The translations under genes and the position numbers were made by a program. A model generated the notes under the pieces. That model worked only from the letters and a program-made list of their open reading frames with translations, did no database searches and was not told the origin of the DNA. A stretch of 64,000 nucleotides of DNA from Macrosoma leucophasiata (Eukaryota > Arthropoda > Insecta > Lepidoptera > Hedylidae), in contig JAWQUS010000001.1 in assembly GCA_036365455.1 (NCBI GenBank), positions 25,219,001 to 25,283,000 on the forward strand, given 5' to 3'. Below are positions 54,063 to 64,000 of this stretch, in pieces. Each line of letters opens with the position of its first letter. Within the stretch, counting starts at the first letter, position 1.

Positions 54063-54368
54063 ATAAACGTTAGAAACATCTAAGCTAATTAATTAGTTTA
54101 TTCAGAATCCAATTAGAAAGACATGTCGCGAGATTTATCAATATCAATTCGATGAATTAAAATTTTCCTAGCCTTTCATAGATCAGATTACTCATGATCT
54201 ACATGTACGATATCTTCAGGTCGTTCCGTCTCGAGTTTCGATTAATTTGTTTATCTTAGACTTATTCACGATATTTTTTTATATCTTGAAGTCGCAAAGA
54301 AGCATAGGTACAGTAATAATATACCGTTTACATAAGTGTATTACTTACTTATTGGTTACAGATATTTC

Positions 54369-54677
54369 AGAGTTGCCACTCCTGAGGCCTGAGGTGTATA
54401 CTGCTCTACCGACTATGTCCCGCTCTAGTCGCGGAACTTCATACAAAGAACCCGAACGAAACTCGGTCGGTAATTCCAGTCCCCACGTCGGTAGCGAATA
54501 ACGCGCAGGTCTGAATAGGGCTTTATGCCTCTGTGCTGTAAATCACAGGGCTGTACACTAACCACCACCTAACCCGAATACGACACTGCTGAACCTTACC
54601 ATCTAATGCAAGTAGATCAGGTAATTCGGTGATACGTACGCCCGCAAGCTCAGTCACTGGAGCTCCACCACCAGTAA
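54369..54677 (-). repeat. SINE-B copy with ~120-bp insertion
   Basis: TTGCCACTCCTGAGGCCTGA, about 120 bp unrelated (54396-54515), then TTTATGCCTCTGTGCTGTAA, ATACGACACTGCTGAAC and GGAGCTCCACCACCAG. Confidence 0.75.
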
Positions 54678-54691
54678 AATTCACAGTTTAC

Positions 54692-54851
54692 TTAGAGGTT
54701 TGGTTGCACCAAAAATATTTTTTAAAGTTAAAGTTATGGTAACTTCTTGTGTCCTACTCAAACTTAAACAAATTTGGTACAGACAGAGAAAGATGTAAAA
54801 TTTTACATTACATTTAACTTGAACAAATATTTTGGTACAGCCGAACCTTAG
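54692..54851. mobile_element. short foldback MITE (TTGGTGCAACC type)
   Basis: GGTTTGGTTGCACCAAAAAT at the left pairs with ATATTTTGGTACAGCCGAACC at the right. AAAGTTAAAGTTATGG and AACTTGAACAAAT lie inside. Related to 7753-8037. Confidence 0.7.
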
Positions 54852-54876
54852 ACATTGAGACATTCAGATTCCATGT

Positions 54877-55096
54877 AAGGTGTCTATGAACTGAATTCTT
54901 AAGGATGTCTATGAACTGAATTCTTAAGGATGTCTATGAACTGAATTCTTAAGGATGTCTATGAACTTAATTCTTAAGGATGTCTATGAACTTAATTCTT
55001 AAGGATGTCTATGAACTGAATTCTTAAGGATGTCAATGAACTGAATTCATAAGGATGTCTATGAACTGAATTCTTAAGGATGTCTATGAACTGAAT
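54877..55096 (+). repeat. 25-bp minisatellite, about 8.8 copies
   Basis: Unit AAGGATGTCTATGAACTGAA plus TTCTT. Variants are CTTAATT in two neighbouring units and GTCAATG with TTCAT in one. Confidence 0.95.
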
Positions 55097-55169
55097 CAAT
55101 GTAAACTATAGCCTTATTATTCACTCTCGCACCGTTATAAAAATTCTATCTCAAAAATAAGGCAATCAA

Positions 55170-55342
55170 TGTATGGCCCAGTAACAACTATCACAGAGAC
55201 ATAACGACTTAGTTCTCAGAGGTGGCAACGCATCTGAATTTTGACCTCTGGTTTTTATGTAGATGTTTATAGGCCACAGTCATCACTTAACATCAATGTG
55301 AGGTACATGCTTATTTGCTTGCCATCTTCGTTACATAAATAA
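55170..55342 (+). repeat. SINE-B copy, 3' part
   Basis: TATGGCCCAGTAACAACTAT, GGTGGCAACGCATCTGAATT, GATGTTTATAGGCCACAG and CATCTTCGTTACATAAA. Confidence 0.8.
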
Positions 55343-55821
55343 AATGAGGCTTGAAAACTTTCTACCGGATTGCATTTCCTTTTCCTAGTTAACATACAAT
55401 AATTATACACGCCTTCAGTGGCCCACCAATCCACATTTAGTGTACCACAATTTCAGGGCAGCAGGCGCGGTGACCCCCAACACCGTCCGCGTGGCCCACA
55501 TCGAGGTTTCGGGGTCACATCAACCGATACACATGTATCAATATGCTTAATCCTTCGTAAAGATGTCTGCCGAACGCTTGCCGTACTAGTTTATTTTAGG
55601 TGGGTATTGTATATTTCGTAATTTTACTAAAAACTGTGCTATAAGTACATGTAGGTATTTTAAATAATACATGGGTACTTTTCGACACCAAGCTTTTTTC
55701 CTTGCACGACATATCATTTATTTTGTAATACGATTAGACGTAGTTATATAATTATGAAAAAAACAATGTACGTTAGTAACTGGTGACAGAGTTCTGTGGT
55801 TCTAGCGTAGGGACTTGAGGC
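55343..55821. other. unassigned sequence
   Basis: A GC-richer stretch at 55430-55520 (GGGCAGCAGGCGCGGTGACC) is not matched to any family here. No gene. Confidence 0.35.
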
Positions 55822-56050
55822 AGAGAATATGTAATAATACTACGTACAGAATGGACACTTCGACGTCCCGCCCGATTTCCCCGCCTCACCCAACCTCCTC
55901 CCCTCTTATGGGCGATGTTTGGTATTCTCTACGGGCTACCCACACAGGTGCACGTGTAAATACACGTCACTGATTGATGTCTGTGTAATAGAGACCAAAT
56001 TAAGCGTTTGTATGGAATTTTGGCGCAGTGTCCGCGGTGTTTGAGGGCTA
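55822..56050 (+). repeat. unclassified repeat, partner of 26285-26512
   Basis: ATAATACTACGTACAGAATG, CACTTCGACGTCCCGCCCG, TGATTGATGTCTGTGTAATA, AAGCGTTTGTATGGAATTTT and TGTCCGCGGTGT. Confidence 0.65.
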
Positions 56051-56056
56051 GGCAAA

Positions 56057-56903
56057 ATAGTAGTATTCAGCACTATCGTCTTCCGATTAGATGGTAATAT
56101 ATGTCGATGTAATTAGTTATTACAGAGACGTACAACGAGTAATTTCCCAGGGATAGCAACGCATCTGCATCTTTAGGGTTCCATAGTAAACAAGGAACCC
56201 TTATAGTTTCGCTATGTCCGTCCGTCTGTCTGTCTGTCGGTCCATCCGCAGTTTAACGTAAAAACTATTGGTACTAGAGACTTGAAATTTGGCACAAGTA
56301 TGCATCTTAATCACGCCGGCAAAGTGGTGGAATCAAAACATGAAATAATTTAGGGTATTTAAAATTATTTATCGGATGTACCTCCCCTACATGTAACTCG
56401 CAGATATATATATATTTTCGTTTTTAATATGTGGGATATCGTTGGATAGGTCTTTCAAAAATGTTAGGGGTATGCTAACATCATTTTTCGATTAAGTTAG
56501 CTGTTCGTGACTTATTAAGCTTTAAAGTGCTCATTTTCGTTAGAGTCAAGTATCTCCCCCCTCTACCAACTAAACGGTTGTTGTTAGAAATTCAAACGTT
56601 ACGGTAATAGCTACATATAACGAAATTAAAAGGAAAACTGTCACACCTAAGTTGGCTATACAAGTTTGCGAGTAGGTAATAGCCAAATGTAATACTCGAT
56701 ATTTTTGAAGAACTTAATTGAAAATATTTTTTTTTTCATTGCATTAATCAAACCTAAAAACTACGGAACCCTACATTGCGCGTGGCTCGATACGCACTTG
56801 ACCGGTTTTTATTTCTGGTTTTTGTGTCGTTGTCATGACTTAACATCCAGCTGCTTGTGAGCTGCATGCTTGTTTGCTTGTTTGCTATCTACGTTATATA
56901 AAA
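56057..56903 (+). repeat. SINE-B copy split by a 0.64 kb repeat
   Basis: 56057-56172 (TAGTATTCAGCACTATCGTC to GCAACGCATCTGCAT) resumes at 56811 (ATTTCTGGTTTTTGTGTCG to TGCTATCTACGTTATAT). Confidence 0.8.
56173..56810 (+). mobile_element. unclassified insertion element (GGGTTCC...GGAACCCTA type)
   Basis: Begins TTAGGGTTCCATAGTAAACA with a short GTCTGTCTGTC block and ends ACGGAACCCTACATTGCGCG, then CACTTGACCGGTTTTT. It is a well-known lepidopteran dispersed repeat by sight; its class is not established. Fragments at 16834-16990 and 21466-21508. Confidence 0.65.
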
Positions 56904-57123
56904 AATAAGTGTTCCTATTAATATTCACCTTAATGTTATTTCTACTCTCCACGAGTAGCTTTGATAATTCAACTAAAAACAACTCAATAAATGCTTTACC
57001 TCTTTAATAATGCTTTAAACTAAACTTAGGTAAATTTTTATTCAATTTAATTATTTAGTTTTAAAGTTAAAGCGTCTGCCTGTTACCCTTATTAAGATCG
57101 ATTAAAAAATTCACATATTTGTT

Positions 57124-57412
57124 GTTTTTTTATGTAATATAAGTGGTAAACATGCAATTTACATTGATGTTAAGTGATAACTGCAGCCTATAGACACCCA
57201 CAGAAAGACCAAGGTCAAAATGCAGATGCGTTACCACCTCTGAGGCCTAAGGTGTCTGTGCCGGAAATTACAGGGCGGTACCTTAATATGATAACCATCT
57301 GACCGGAACACGATAGTGCTGTACACTACCATTTAGCGGCAAGTATATTAGGTAATGCGGTGGTGCCTACGCCCGCGAGCTCCGTCACTGGGGCTCTACC
57401 ACCAGTGAATAA
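57124..57412 (-). repeat. SINE-B copy, full length
   Basis: AAACATGCAATTTACATTGA, TGCAGCCTATAGACACCC, AAATGCAGATGCGTTACC, GGAACACGATAGTGCTG and GGCTCTACCACCAG. Confidence 0.85.
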
Positions 57413-57544
57413 AATATATATTGTTGCATCGCAACCCCCCTTTCATATTTACTTTATTCTGTTTCTAGTATATTGTGATTATAGCAGCAAGATGCTTGTA
57501 TTCTATATCTACATCATGTGTGAAAATATCAACTCTCCCGTGTA

Positions 57545-57660
57545 GCTTAAAAGCTATCACGATTGAGATACAGCCTGGTAACAGACAGACAGACGGACAG
57601 AGTCTTAATAATAGGTCTCCGTTTTAACCCTTTGAGTAGGAAATCCTAAAAAAGGAGAAA
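57545..57660 (+). repeat. unclassified repeat with (ACAG)n block
   Basis: AGCTATCACGATTGAGATAC, CTGGTAACAGACAGACAGAC and GGTCTCCGTTTTAACCC. Same family as 10105-10410. Confidence 0.5.
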
Positions 57661-57819
57661 ATTGTATTTTGCCACTTTCGGCGTATCTCATAATACATTT
57701 AATTACATTGTAGTTCAGGTATAACAAAAATATTGTACGCATTCCTAATAATATTCTATGACAAACTTTCTCAAGGTCAACATGAACAAACCCACTGCAC
57801 AAGTATGAGTGGAGTGTAT

Positions 57820-57904
57820 CCAGTGTCCAGTGCCCGGTGTCCAGTGCCCGGTGTCCAGTGCCCGGTGTCCAGTGCCCGGTGTCCAGTGTCCGGTGTCCAG
57901 TGCC
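57820..57904 (+). repeat. 15-bp minisatellite, about 5.5 copies
   Basis: Unit CCAGTGCCCGGTGTC with TGTCC/TGCCC variants. It creates open frames on both strands that are artefacts. Confidence 0.92.
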
Positions 57905-58357
57905 ATTGCCGTGCAATAATAAAAGGTTGGAGCGGAACGAACGTGTAATTAGGCTAGAAATTACTATTCACGTGTAATAAAGATGTAAAATGATTGCCCA
58001 AAGCTCGTTACCATGCGACTTTTACCCACGACGAGTCTGTTTCATAAAAATATTCATTGTATAGCGAGTGATACTGTAATCTAATTAAAACAGTAGCTTA
58101 TCTACATCGAAGTGGTACATAAACGATGTAATGTAGGCATCGCGTAACACAAAAGTTTCAAACTCATTAAATACCAGTTGTTTTGAAACTGGTGCCCCAG
58201 TGGAACACAACACTTGCTTGCTGTTATGTGTTTATGTATCATCTCGACTAGATTGAAGCAAGTTACCTAATAAGTCGCATAATAAGATATATTTGGTCCT
58301 CTCATCATTAATAACAAACATCACCATCATTGAGTTGAGCTGGAGTCACCGCCATCA
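57905..58357. other. unassigned AT-rich sequence
   Basis: No gene or recognisable repeat. Confidence 0.35.
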
Positions 58358-59056
58358 AACGTTGAGGTAGAGTGTCTACTTCCCCATCATAGAACGTTGA
58401 GGTAGAGTGTCTACTTCCCCATCATAGAACGTTGAGGTAGAGTGTCTACTTCCCCATCATAGAACGTTGAGGTAGAGTGTCTACTTCCCCATCATAGAAC
58501 GTTGAGGTAGAGTGTCTACTTCCCCATCATAGAACGTTGAGGTAGAGTGTCTACTTCCCCATCATAGAACGTTGAGGTAGAGTGTCTACTTCCCCATCAT
58601 AGAACGTTGAGGTAGAGTGTCTACTTCCCCATCATAGAACGTTGAGGTAGAGTGTCTACTTCCCCATCATAGAACGTTGAGGTAGAGTGTCTACTTCCCC
58701 ATCATAGAACGTTGAGGTAGAGTGTCTACTTCCCCATCATAGAACGTTGAGGTAGAGTGTCTACTTCCCCATCATAGAACGTTGAGGTAGAGTGTCTACT
58801 TCCCCATCATAGAACGTTGAGGTAGAGTGTCTACTTCCCCCCCATAGAACGTTGAGGTAGAGTGTCTACTTCCCCATCATAGAACGTTGAGGTAGAGTGT
58901 CTACTTCCCCATCATAGAACGTTGAGGTAGAGTGTCTACTTCCCCATCATAGAACGTTGAGGTAGAGTGTCTACTTCCCCATCATAGAACGTTGAGGTAG
59001 AGTGTCTACTTCCCCATCATAGAACGTTGAGGTAGAGTGTTTACTTCCCCATCATA
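58358..59056 (+). repeat. 35-bp satellite array, 20 units
   Basis: Unit AACGTTGAGGTAGAGTGTCT followed by ACTTCCCCATCATAG. Twenty head-to-tail units are almost identical: one has CCCCCCCATAG for CCCCATCATAG near 58840, and the last has TTTACTT for TCTACTT. There are no spacers. Each unit holds a small GTAGA/TCTAC inverted pair. The unit length is not a multiple of three, so no repeat protein is encoded. Confidence 0.97.
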
Positions 59057-59189
59057 ACGACTTTTTATGATGGGTTGTTTCTTTCCCATCACCATCGAAC
59101 GTTGTGGCAACTCACCACTACATTATCTATCCACTTCACATTCCGGTAATGTATGATTTTCGTAATAAATAAATATCATACAGTCTAAA

Positions 59190-59320
59190 TAAATACCTCG
59201 GGTCTCAGTGGATCATCTGCATTTTGACCTTCGAGTTTTTGTGTAGATGTCTATAGGCTGTTGTATTCACTTACCATCCATGTGAATTGCATACTTGTGG
59301 GTCACCATCAGGACAAAAAA
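59190..59320 (+). repeat. SINE-B copy, 3' half
   Basis: CCTCGGGTCTCAGTGGATCA, TCTGCATTTTGACCTTCGAG, GATGTCTATAGGCTG and CATGTGAATTGCATACTTG. Confidence 0.7.
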
Positions 59321-59684
59321 TAAATGAATAATAATTAAATTTGATCAAATAATATGAAGTGCACGAAAATATAGAAAACGTAACACAAAATATTGCAATC
59401 GACCTCTAAACCACTGCTCGTTTTTCCTGCAGTTCTTACTAACTAACCTATCTATAGCGATTCATCAAATGTATTCAAATGTGATATATTTTGTTTACGA
59501 ACATTTATTGAAATTATATTCTACTTGGGTGCCGTGTCCCTCTATTATATTATAATAGAGTTTTTTCACAGCAACGATGCAATCTGATATACAGCTCCGT
59601 TTGTTAAGTTGTATAATAATAAAGCTTCGTTGTTACTGTTTGAGAAGAATATTTCTATTTTCAAAAGTAAAGGGAATTCATCGC

Positions 59685-59770
59685 ACAAGCACGGGATGTG
59701 TGTCAGGACCGGGATATCTGGCGCTCCACATTCTCTCTTACCCCGTGAGGGACTTGGCGTGAAGAAACAT
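59685..59770 (+). repeat. LINE ORF2 C-terminal scrap (4273 family)
   Basis: GCACGGGATGTGTGTCAGGA, CCGGGATATCTGGCGCTCC and GTGAGGGACTTGGCGTGAAG parallel 4444-4519. Confidence 0.7.
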
Positions 59771-60476
59771 ACATATCTTTTAGTTTGAATGCATACATTG
59801 ATGAATATGTTTATGCATGTACCTATAGGTATGCGTATCTTTTACTCTATAACTATATCAGGGGATAAATGCACACAGATTTTGATTTGACTGTAATAAA
59901 TATGGAATTAAATCAAAATAACTAACTAGGTATCTTAGGTACCTAGTTCATCATTATTGATTCCACTACATCTTAAGTAAATGTTACCATGAGGTTAACG
60001 ATAACAACATCAGTGTAACCGACTTTACAGTTTCTCGTTCGACAGGTTGATTTTTTAAGTGAATAAAAATTAATTCCCACACACGCGCATCGTTCATCGT
60101 TAAATACACACGTTTAACACATTAACACAACGTCGAATTAAAGTGGCTCCGATTGGCGGACGAGCTGATTGCAGACGCAGTGTCAGGTGAGGTGTGTCGG
60201 GTGATCAGATGCAATGGCATCGCATATTGTCTGGACAGCGCGACAAAGTAATTCGTCGACACTGATGTTTACGGAAACTTGACAGTCACAAAAAAGTTGT
60301 CCCTTAGGTATAGGATTCCGCTTAAAAGGCACCCTTGTAGTTTTGTCACGTCATACTGATTATTGAATCGGGGGTAGTCACTCCGGTTTTTGGGTTGTAA
60401 CAGATGTTTCTAGCTGGATGTTATACCACGATGGCAAGCGTCGTTGGATAAGGACCATCGAATTACCATAATTCTA
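59771..60476. other. unassigned sequence
   Basis: Short palindrome AACTAGGTATC...GGTACCTAGTT at about 59925-59950. No gene. Confidence 0.35.
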
Positions 60477-60546
60477 TCTGCCGCCAAAGCTCTCTGTTCA
60501 GCACTATTGTGTAGCAGTCACACTGTATCGAATGGCCCCGTAATGG
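60477..60546 (+). repeat. SINE-B middle fragment
   Basis: TATCTGCCGCCAAAG, then GTTCAGCACTATTGTG and GAATGGCCCCGTAAT. Confidence 0.6.
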
Positions 60547-62479
60547 ATCCATAGAAATAAATTATCTTAGAAGTAGCCTGCATAAGCATTCAGTCCTCTA
60601 TTCTTCAGTTAAGGAAGAAGATAGAGACTCACGATATTTTATTTTTAATTGGCTTGCTTAAATGTTACTCATCTCTGATTAATATTGTGAAGAAATAATT
60701 GATGGAAGTGATAGCATCTCATATTCTCTAGAGCTCGGTGTCGAGGTGATTCGACAAAAGTGATGTTTACGGAAATCTAAAGGTGACCAAACATTAGAAT
60801 GTTAATGAGGCGAGGGTCGCGGGTTCGAGGCGCGCTTTCCGACCACGATCCGCCGCGCAACTGACTAGTGCTGCCACGGTAATGTTATCGATATCATTTT
60901 GAATGTGATTGTCTAAATAATAATTTCCATAACTACCTCCCTGGAGTAGTGGTAGTAGACCATTACCCTATACGACTTTACTAGCGAGCTTAAAACACAA
61001 GCTGATTTAAAGCCTTCGTCTTGAGACACTATGATGAATTTGGAAATTAAATTATTGTTGGTTCCTGCCTAAATGTCACCGATCTGATATGAATACAACA
61101 ATGAAAGTATTTTTTGAAGTTGGTTGATAGGTCCGGAGGGACTGATTTACGTTAATATACAAATTCTTGAAGCGTAGCGCTCTCAACCACTATAAGTTGG
61201 TGTAACATGAACAACAATAACATGAACCTTCCTCTTGTTCAGTTTCATTCGATTGAACAACACAAACAGTAATATTTATCGATACAACAATCACCTCACA
61301 TCACTACACCCAACACTCACACGTCGCATTACTCACATTAACATGCAGCACAGTAAAGATAATCGTGTGTGTATTTAAGAACAGCCGACACTATAGATGC
61401 TCGGTATTTATTATTCTATACCTACTACGTGATTGGTGAGATAATTTCAAAAACTAAAGGGAGTAATTTTGCTGCATATTACTGCACACTGTGCAGCATA
61501 CTATTTCCCTGGAATTGTAATTTTATTTAACGTCTATCTACATTTATTCTTCGGACATAATTATGTCCATTCAATGTATAAATTTTAACAGAAAGCAGTA
61601 AGAATTGATGGAAGACGATAAGTGGGCCAACGAAGTCAACTGAACAATGAATTCCTTCAAACAATGTTTAAATACTTTTCTATGCACAATAGAAAACCAC
61701 ATTGCCACTTAAATTAATTCAATTACCTACTTACAAAGTTAATGGCACCGCACCGTCCACCGATTACTCGAATTCGTATGACTTGCAAATGCGATGATAA
61801 CCCGACACAAGCGGACGCGACGCGACGTAGACGTAAAAATTTTACATTAATTGCATACGATAATTAAAATCGCATTCCATTTTTCATTCTAAAAGCCAGT
61901 AGATTCGAGCGGTTCGCGCGTCGCACCCGTCGCTTCCACGCGTATTAAAGCGTGCAATCGGTAATTAATTATTGTATTATTTTACATAACGCTCTCTCAG
62001 CCGTGCACATTTTAATTTAAAGTTCATTATTGTATGACAAGGACGGGCAAGTTAATCAAGTAGACAAATGGGAGGCGGTCGCGGAGTGCACCGCCGCCGA
62101 TGCCACCGCGCGATCCGGCGGCGCCGGAATTTTTTTCTTTAAAATGTACAAAATGAACAAACTTCAAATTAATTGGAACAGTAAATGTTAAGTGGCTTAC
62201 TGTTTACCTTATTGCTAACAAGCAAATTATCCTAGATATAATATCTGATGGCATTTTTAGGGTTTGCTAGCCAAAGGTTCAAACTGAAACTGAAAGGCTC
62301 ATTAGAACTAACTTTGTGCTACTTATGAAATTTATTGAATTATAGAGGTTCTTACACACATCACCTGCATACTTTGTTACTTTAAAAAACATGTAGCTAA
62401 ATCTCAACCGTTTAGATCTTTCACGTCTTTCTTTAGACATTTATTATGACCTCTACTTATTTATAGCTTTCACGAAAAG
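60547..62479. other. long unassigned stretch; GC-rich island at 61840-62140
   Basis: No gene or repeat recognised over 1.9 kb, unusual for this window. 61840-62140 mixes homeodomain-type TAATTA sites (TCGGTAATTAATTATTG, CATTAATTGCATACG) with GC-rich blocks (CGCGCGATCCGGCGGCGCCG). Confidence 0.4.
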
Positions 62480-63725
62480 GTATAACCTCCCTACTCTGCA
62501 AAGTCATGGAGCGTGTGATCAATACACAGCTGCTGCAGTACCTGGAGGATCATCAGCTGATCAGTGACCGCCAATATGGCTTTCGTCAAGGCAGATCTGC
62601 TGGTGATCTTCTAGTATATCTGACGCACTATTGGTCTCACGTTTGGACAAGAGTGGGGAGGCATTGGCTGTAAGCCTGGATATTGCTAAGGCCTTTGACC
62701 GGGTCTGGCACAGGGCACTTCTCGCGAAATTGCCATCTTACGGTCTTCCCGAGAGGCTATGCAACTGGACAGCCAGTTTTCTGTCTAAGCGTTTTATACA
62801 GGTCTTAGTTGACGGTCAACGCAGGAAGAAGAAAGCAGGACTAGACTTGTGTCTGAAGTCGAGCACTCTCTGGAGCGGGTCTCAGATTGGGGTCGACTCA
62901 ATTTAGTGCAGTTCAACCCCTCGAAGACACAAGTCTGCGCGTTCACCGCTAAAAAAACCCCATTCATTGTAGCACCACAGTTCCAGGGCACTCCGCTTGC
63001 CATTGGTAAGAGTATCGGTATCCTGGGCGTTGACATATCGAACGAAGTGCAATTTGGGAGTCACATTGAGTGTAAGACCAAGTTGGCATCCAAAAAGTTG
63101 GGGGTGCTTAACAAAGCGAGGCAGTATTTCACATCGGGGCAGCTACTACAGCTTTATAAGGCCCAAGTGCGGCCCCATCTGGAATACTGCTCTCATTTGT
63201 GGGCGGGAGCCCCCAAGTACCAGCTTGGTCCACTTGACTCCCTACAAAAACGCGCCGTTCGTATTGTTAACGATCCGGGACTTACAGACAGGCTCGAACA
63301 TCTGAGCCTGCGCAGAGATATTGGTTGTCTGTGCGTGTTATACCGTCTCTACAATGGTGAGTGCTCTGTCGAACTGTTCGACATGGTGCCACCGTCCCTT
63401 TTTCTACACCGTACTACCCGCCGAAGAGAAAAGTTTCACCCTCACCGACTGGACACCTGGCAGTGCTCAACGGTGCGGTTTTCTCGTTCGTTTCTGCCCA
63501 GAACGTGTAAATTGTGGAACGAACTTCCCTCTGAGGTGTTCCCTCGGTGCTACAATATGGGGTTCTTCAAAAATGGCGTCAAAAGAGTCCTTCAGGGCTG
63601 GCAGCGCGTTGGCAACTCCCCTGGTGTTGCAAATGTCCATAGGCGACGGTGACCACTTACCATCAGGTGGCCCGTCTGCTTGTCTGTCAACTTAATGACA
63701 TAAAAAAAAAAAAAAAAAAAAAAAA
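62480..63725 (+). mobile_element. 5'-truncated LINE with poly(A) tail (24 A)
   Basis: Homology starts inside the RT domain near 62480 and ends with CATAGGCGACGGTGACC, ATCAGGTGGCCCGTCTGC and a run of 24 A (63702-63725). A minus-oriented 3' relative is at 20555 and a coding relative at 30680. The 3' end resembles that of SINE-B. Confidence 0.88.
62495..63652 (+). pseudogene. jockey-like reverse transcriptase, RT core deleted
   Basis: The coding order is LLCKVMERVINTQLLQYLED, ISDRQYGFRQGRSAGDLL (frame 1); a one-base shift near 62640; then AVSLDIAKAFDRVWHRALL and YGLPERLCNWTASFLSKRF (to about 62818). The sequence then jumps to EVEHSLERVSDWGRLNLV and FNPSKTQVCAFTAKK (from about 62849, third frame), losing the expected GVPQGS and YADD blocks. 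The remaining 267-codon frame runs through LGVDISNEVQFGSHI, LYKAQVRPHLEYCSHLWAG, LDSLQKRAVRIV and LWNELPSEVF to a stop at 63652. With the catalytic Asp pair deleted this copy cannot reverse-transcribe. Jockey/CR1-type by motif style. Confidence 0.9.
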
Positions 63726-64000
63726 GGTGAAGCACCGGGCACCTAACTACTCTATTTCATCTACATACGTCACTCTATGCATACATCTCTACATAGATAC
63801 CGGGGTCTAATTTTGATAAAAATAACCCGTTGTAATTTTTGACCCCAGTCTCTGTAGTAGATAGATCAAGGTAAATCGGTGTTGTATTGATTATTCCTTA
63901 CTACCCTGCATTTTTCCTTCTAGTTCTTATACGTGGGTTGAAAAATAATAAGCTTAAATATAATTCGCTCCCACCGCAGCTGTAACATTAATTCCAGCCG
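63726..64000. other. unassigned sequence
   Basis: Follows the poly(A). Nothing recognised before the window ends. Confidence 0.35.

Noticed and set aside
53417..54066. Three overlapping open frames up to 131 codons
   Set aside because: The GC-rich composition lacks stops. Frames are open on both strands and no domain is visible.
57605..57948. 103- and 71-codon frames with TGHWTLDTGH-like repeats
   Set aside because: Translation of the 15-bp minisatellite in both directions; no independent support.
58358..59056. CRISPR-like array or microRNA cluster
   Set aside because: The units are directly tandem without spacers, and the genome is eukaryotic. Each unit contains TGAGGTAG, the first eight bases of let-7, but the rest does not match and no hairpin precursor is formed, so this is coincidence.
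60800..60840. B-box-like GGGTTCGAGGC as a tRNA or SINE head
   Set aside because: No A box at the right spacing and no SINE body nearby.

Overview
The window looks like repeat-dominated intergenic or intronic DNA from a lepidopteran (moth or butterfly) nuclear genome. The evidence is the repeat mix. RTE-type LINE tails end with GACGTCCACTGCTG and a short TGA-rich run. There is a mariner with a D,D34D transposase, Helitron-like pieces with TC/CTAG ends and the GCCCGCGACTTCGTC motif, tRNA-derived SINEs, and several hAT-like miniature elements. The assignment to Lepidoptera rests on recognising these families, not on a search. No host protein-coding gene, rRNA or functional tRNA gene could be supported. 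All convincing coding sequence belongs to transposable elements.

Layout. 1-7 kb: LINE remnants and one 1.28 kb mariner (5128-6404) with recognisable ends and a transposase broken by two frameshifts. 7-12 kb: tRNA SINEs, an AT-rich foldback element and Helitron-like pieces, one with internal tandem repeats. 12.8-16.6 kb: a nested stack, in which a degraded RTE lies inside a hAT-like element that in turn lies between two near-identical inverted 0.17 kb arms. 17-30 kb: sparse, with a hAT miniature element flanked by a perfect 8-bp duplication (21124-21345), perfect hairpins, two diverged copies of a GC-rich segment and scattered SINEs. 30-34 kb: LINE scraps and a 2.3 kb Helitron-like element with repeated internal modules. 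34-49 kb: SINEs, degraded RTE copies, and LINE and MITE fragments. 49037-52209: a complete RTE element with an intact roughly 1000-residue endonuclease/reverse transcriptase and a perfect 11-bp target duplication; this is the only gene here that looks functional. 52-60 kb: nested SINEs, a 25-bp and a 15-bp minisatellite, and a very uniform 35-bp satellite with 20 units (58358-59056). 60-62.4 kb: mostly unrecognised sequence. 62.5-63.7 kb: a 5'-truncated, internally deleted LINE with a poly(A) tail.

How the parts relate. One dispersed family (called SINE-B here) occurs at about twenty loci. It shares its last ~70 bp with the LINE at 62480-63725, suggesting that this LINE class mobilises it. 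Several SINE-B copies are split by later insertions, which gives a relative order of events: SINE-B first, then hAT-like MITEs, a GC-rich retroposon and other repeats. I found no clear sign of a previously unknown biological system. The most informative items are the intact RTE, the LINE-SINE tail sharing, the nested insertions, the 35-bp satellite and a few GC-rich non-repetitive islands that could be regulatory.
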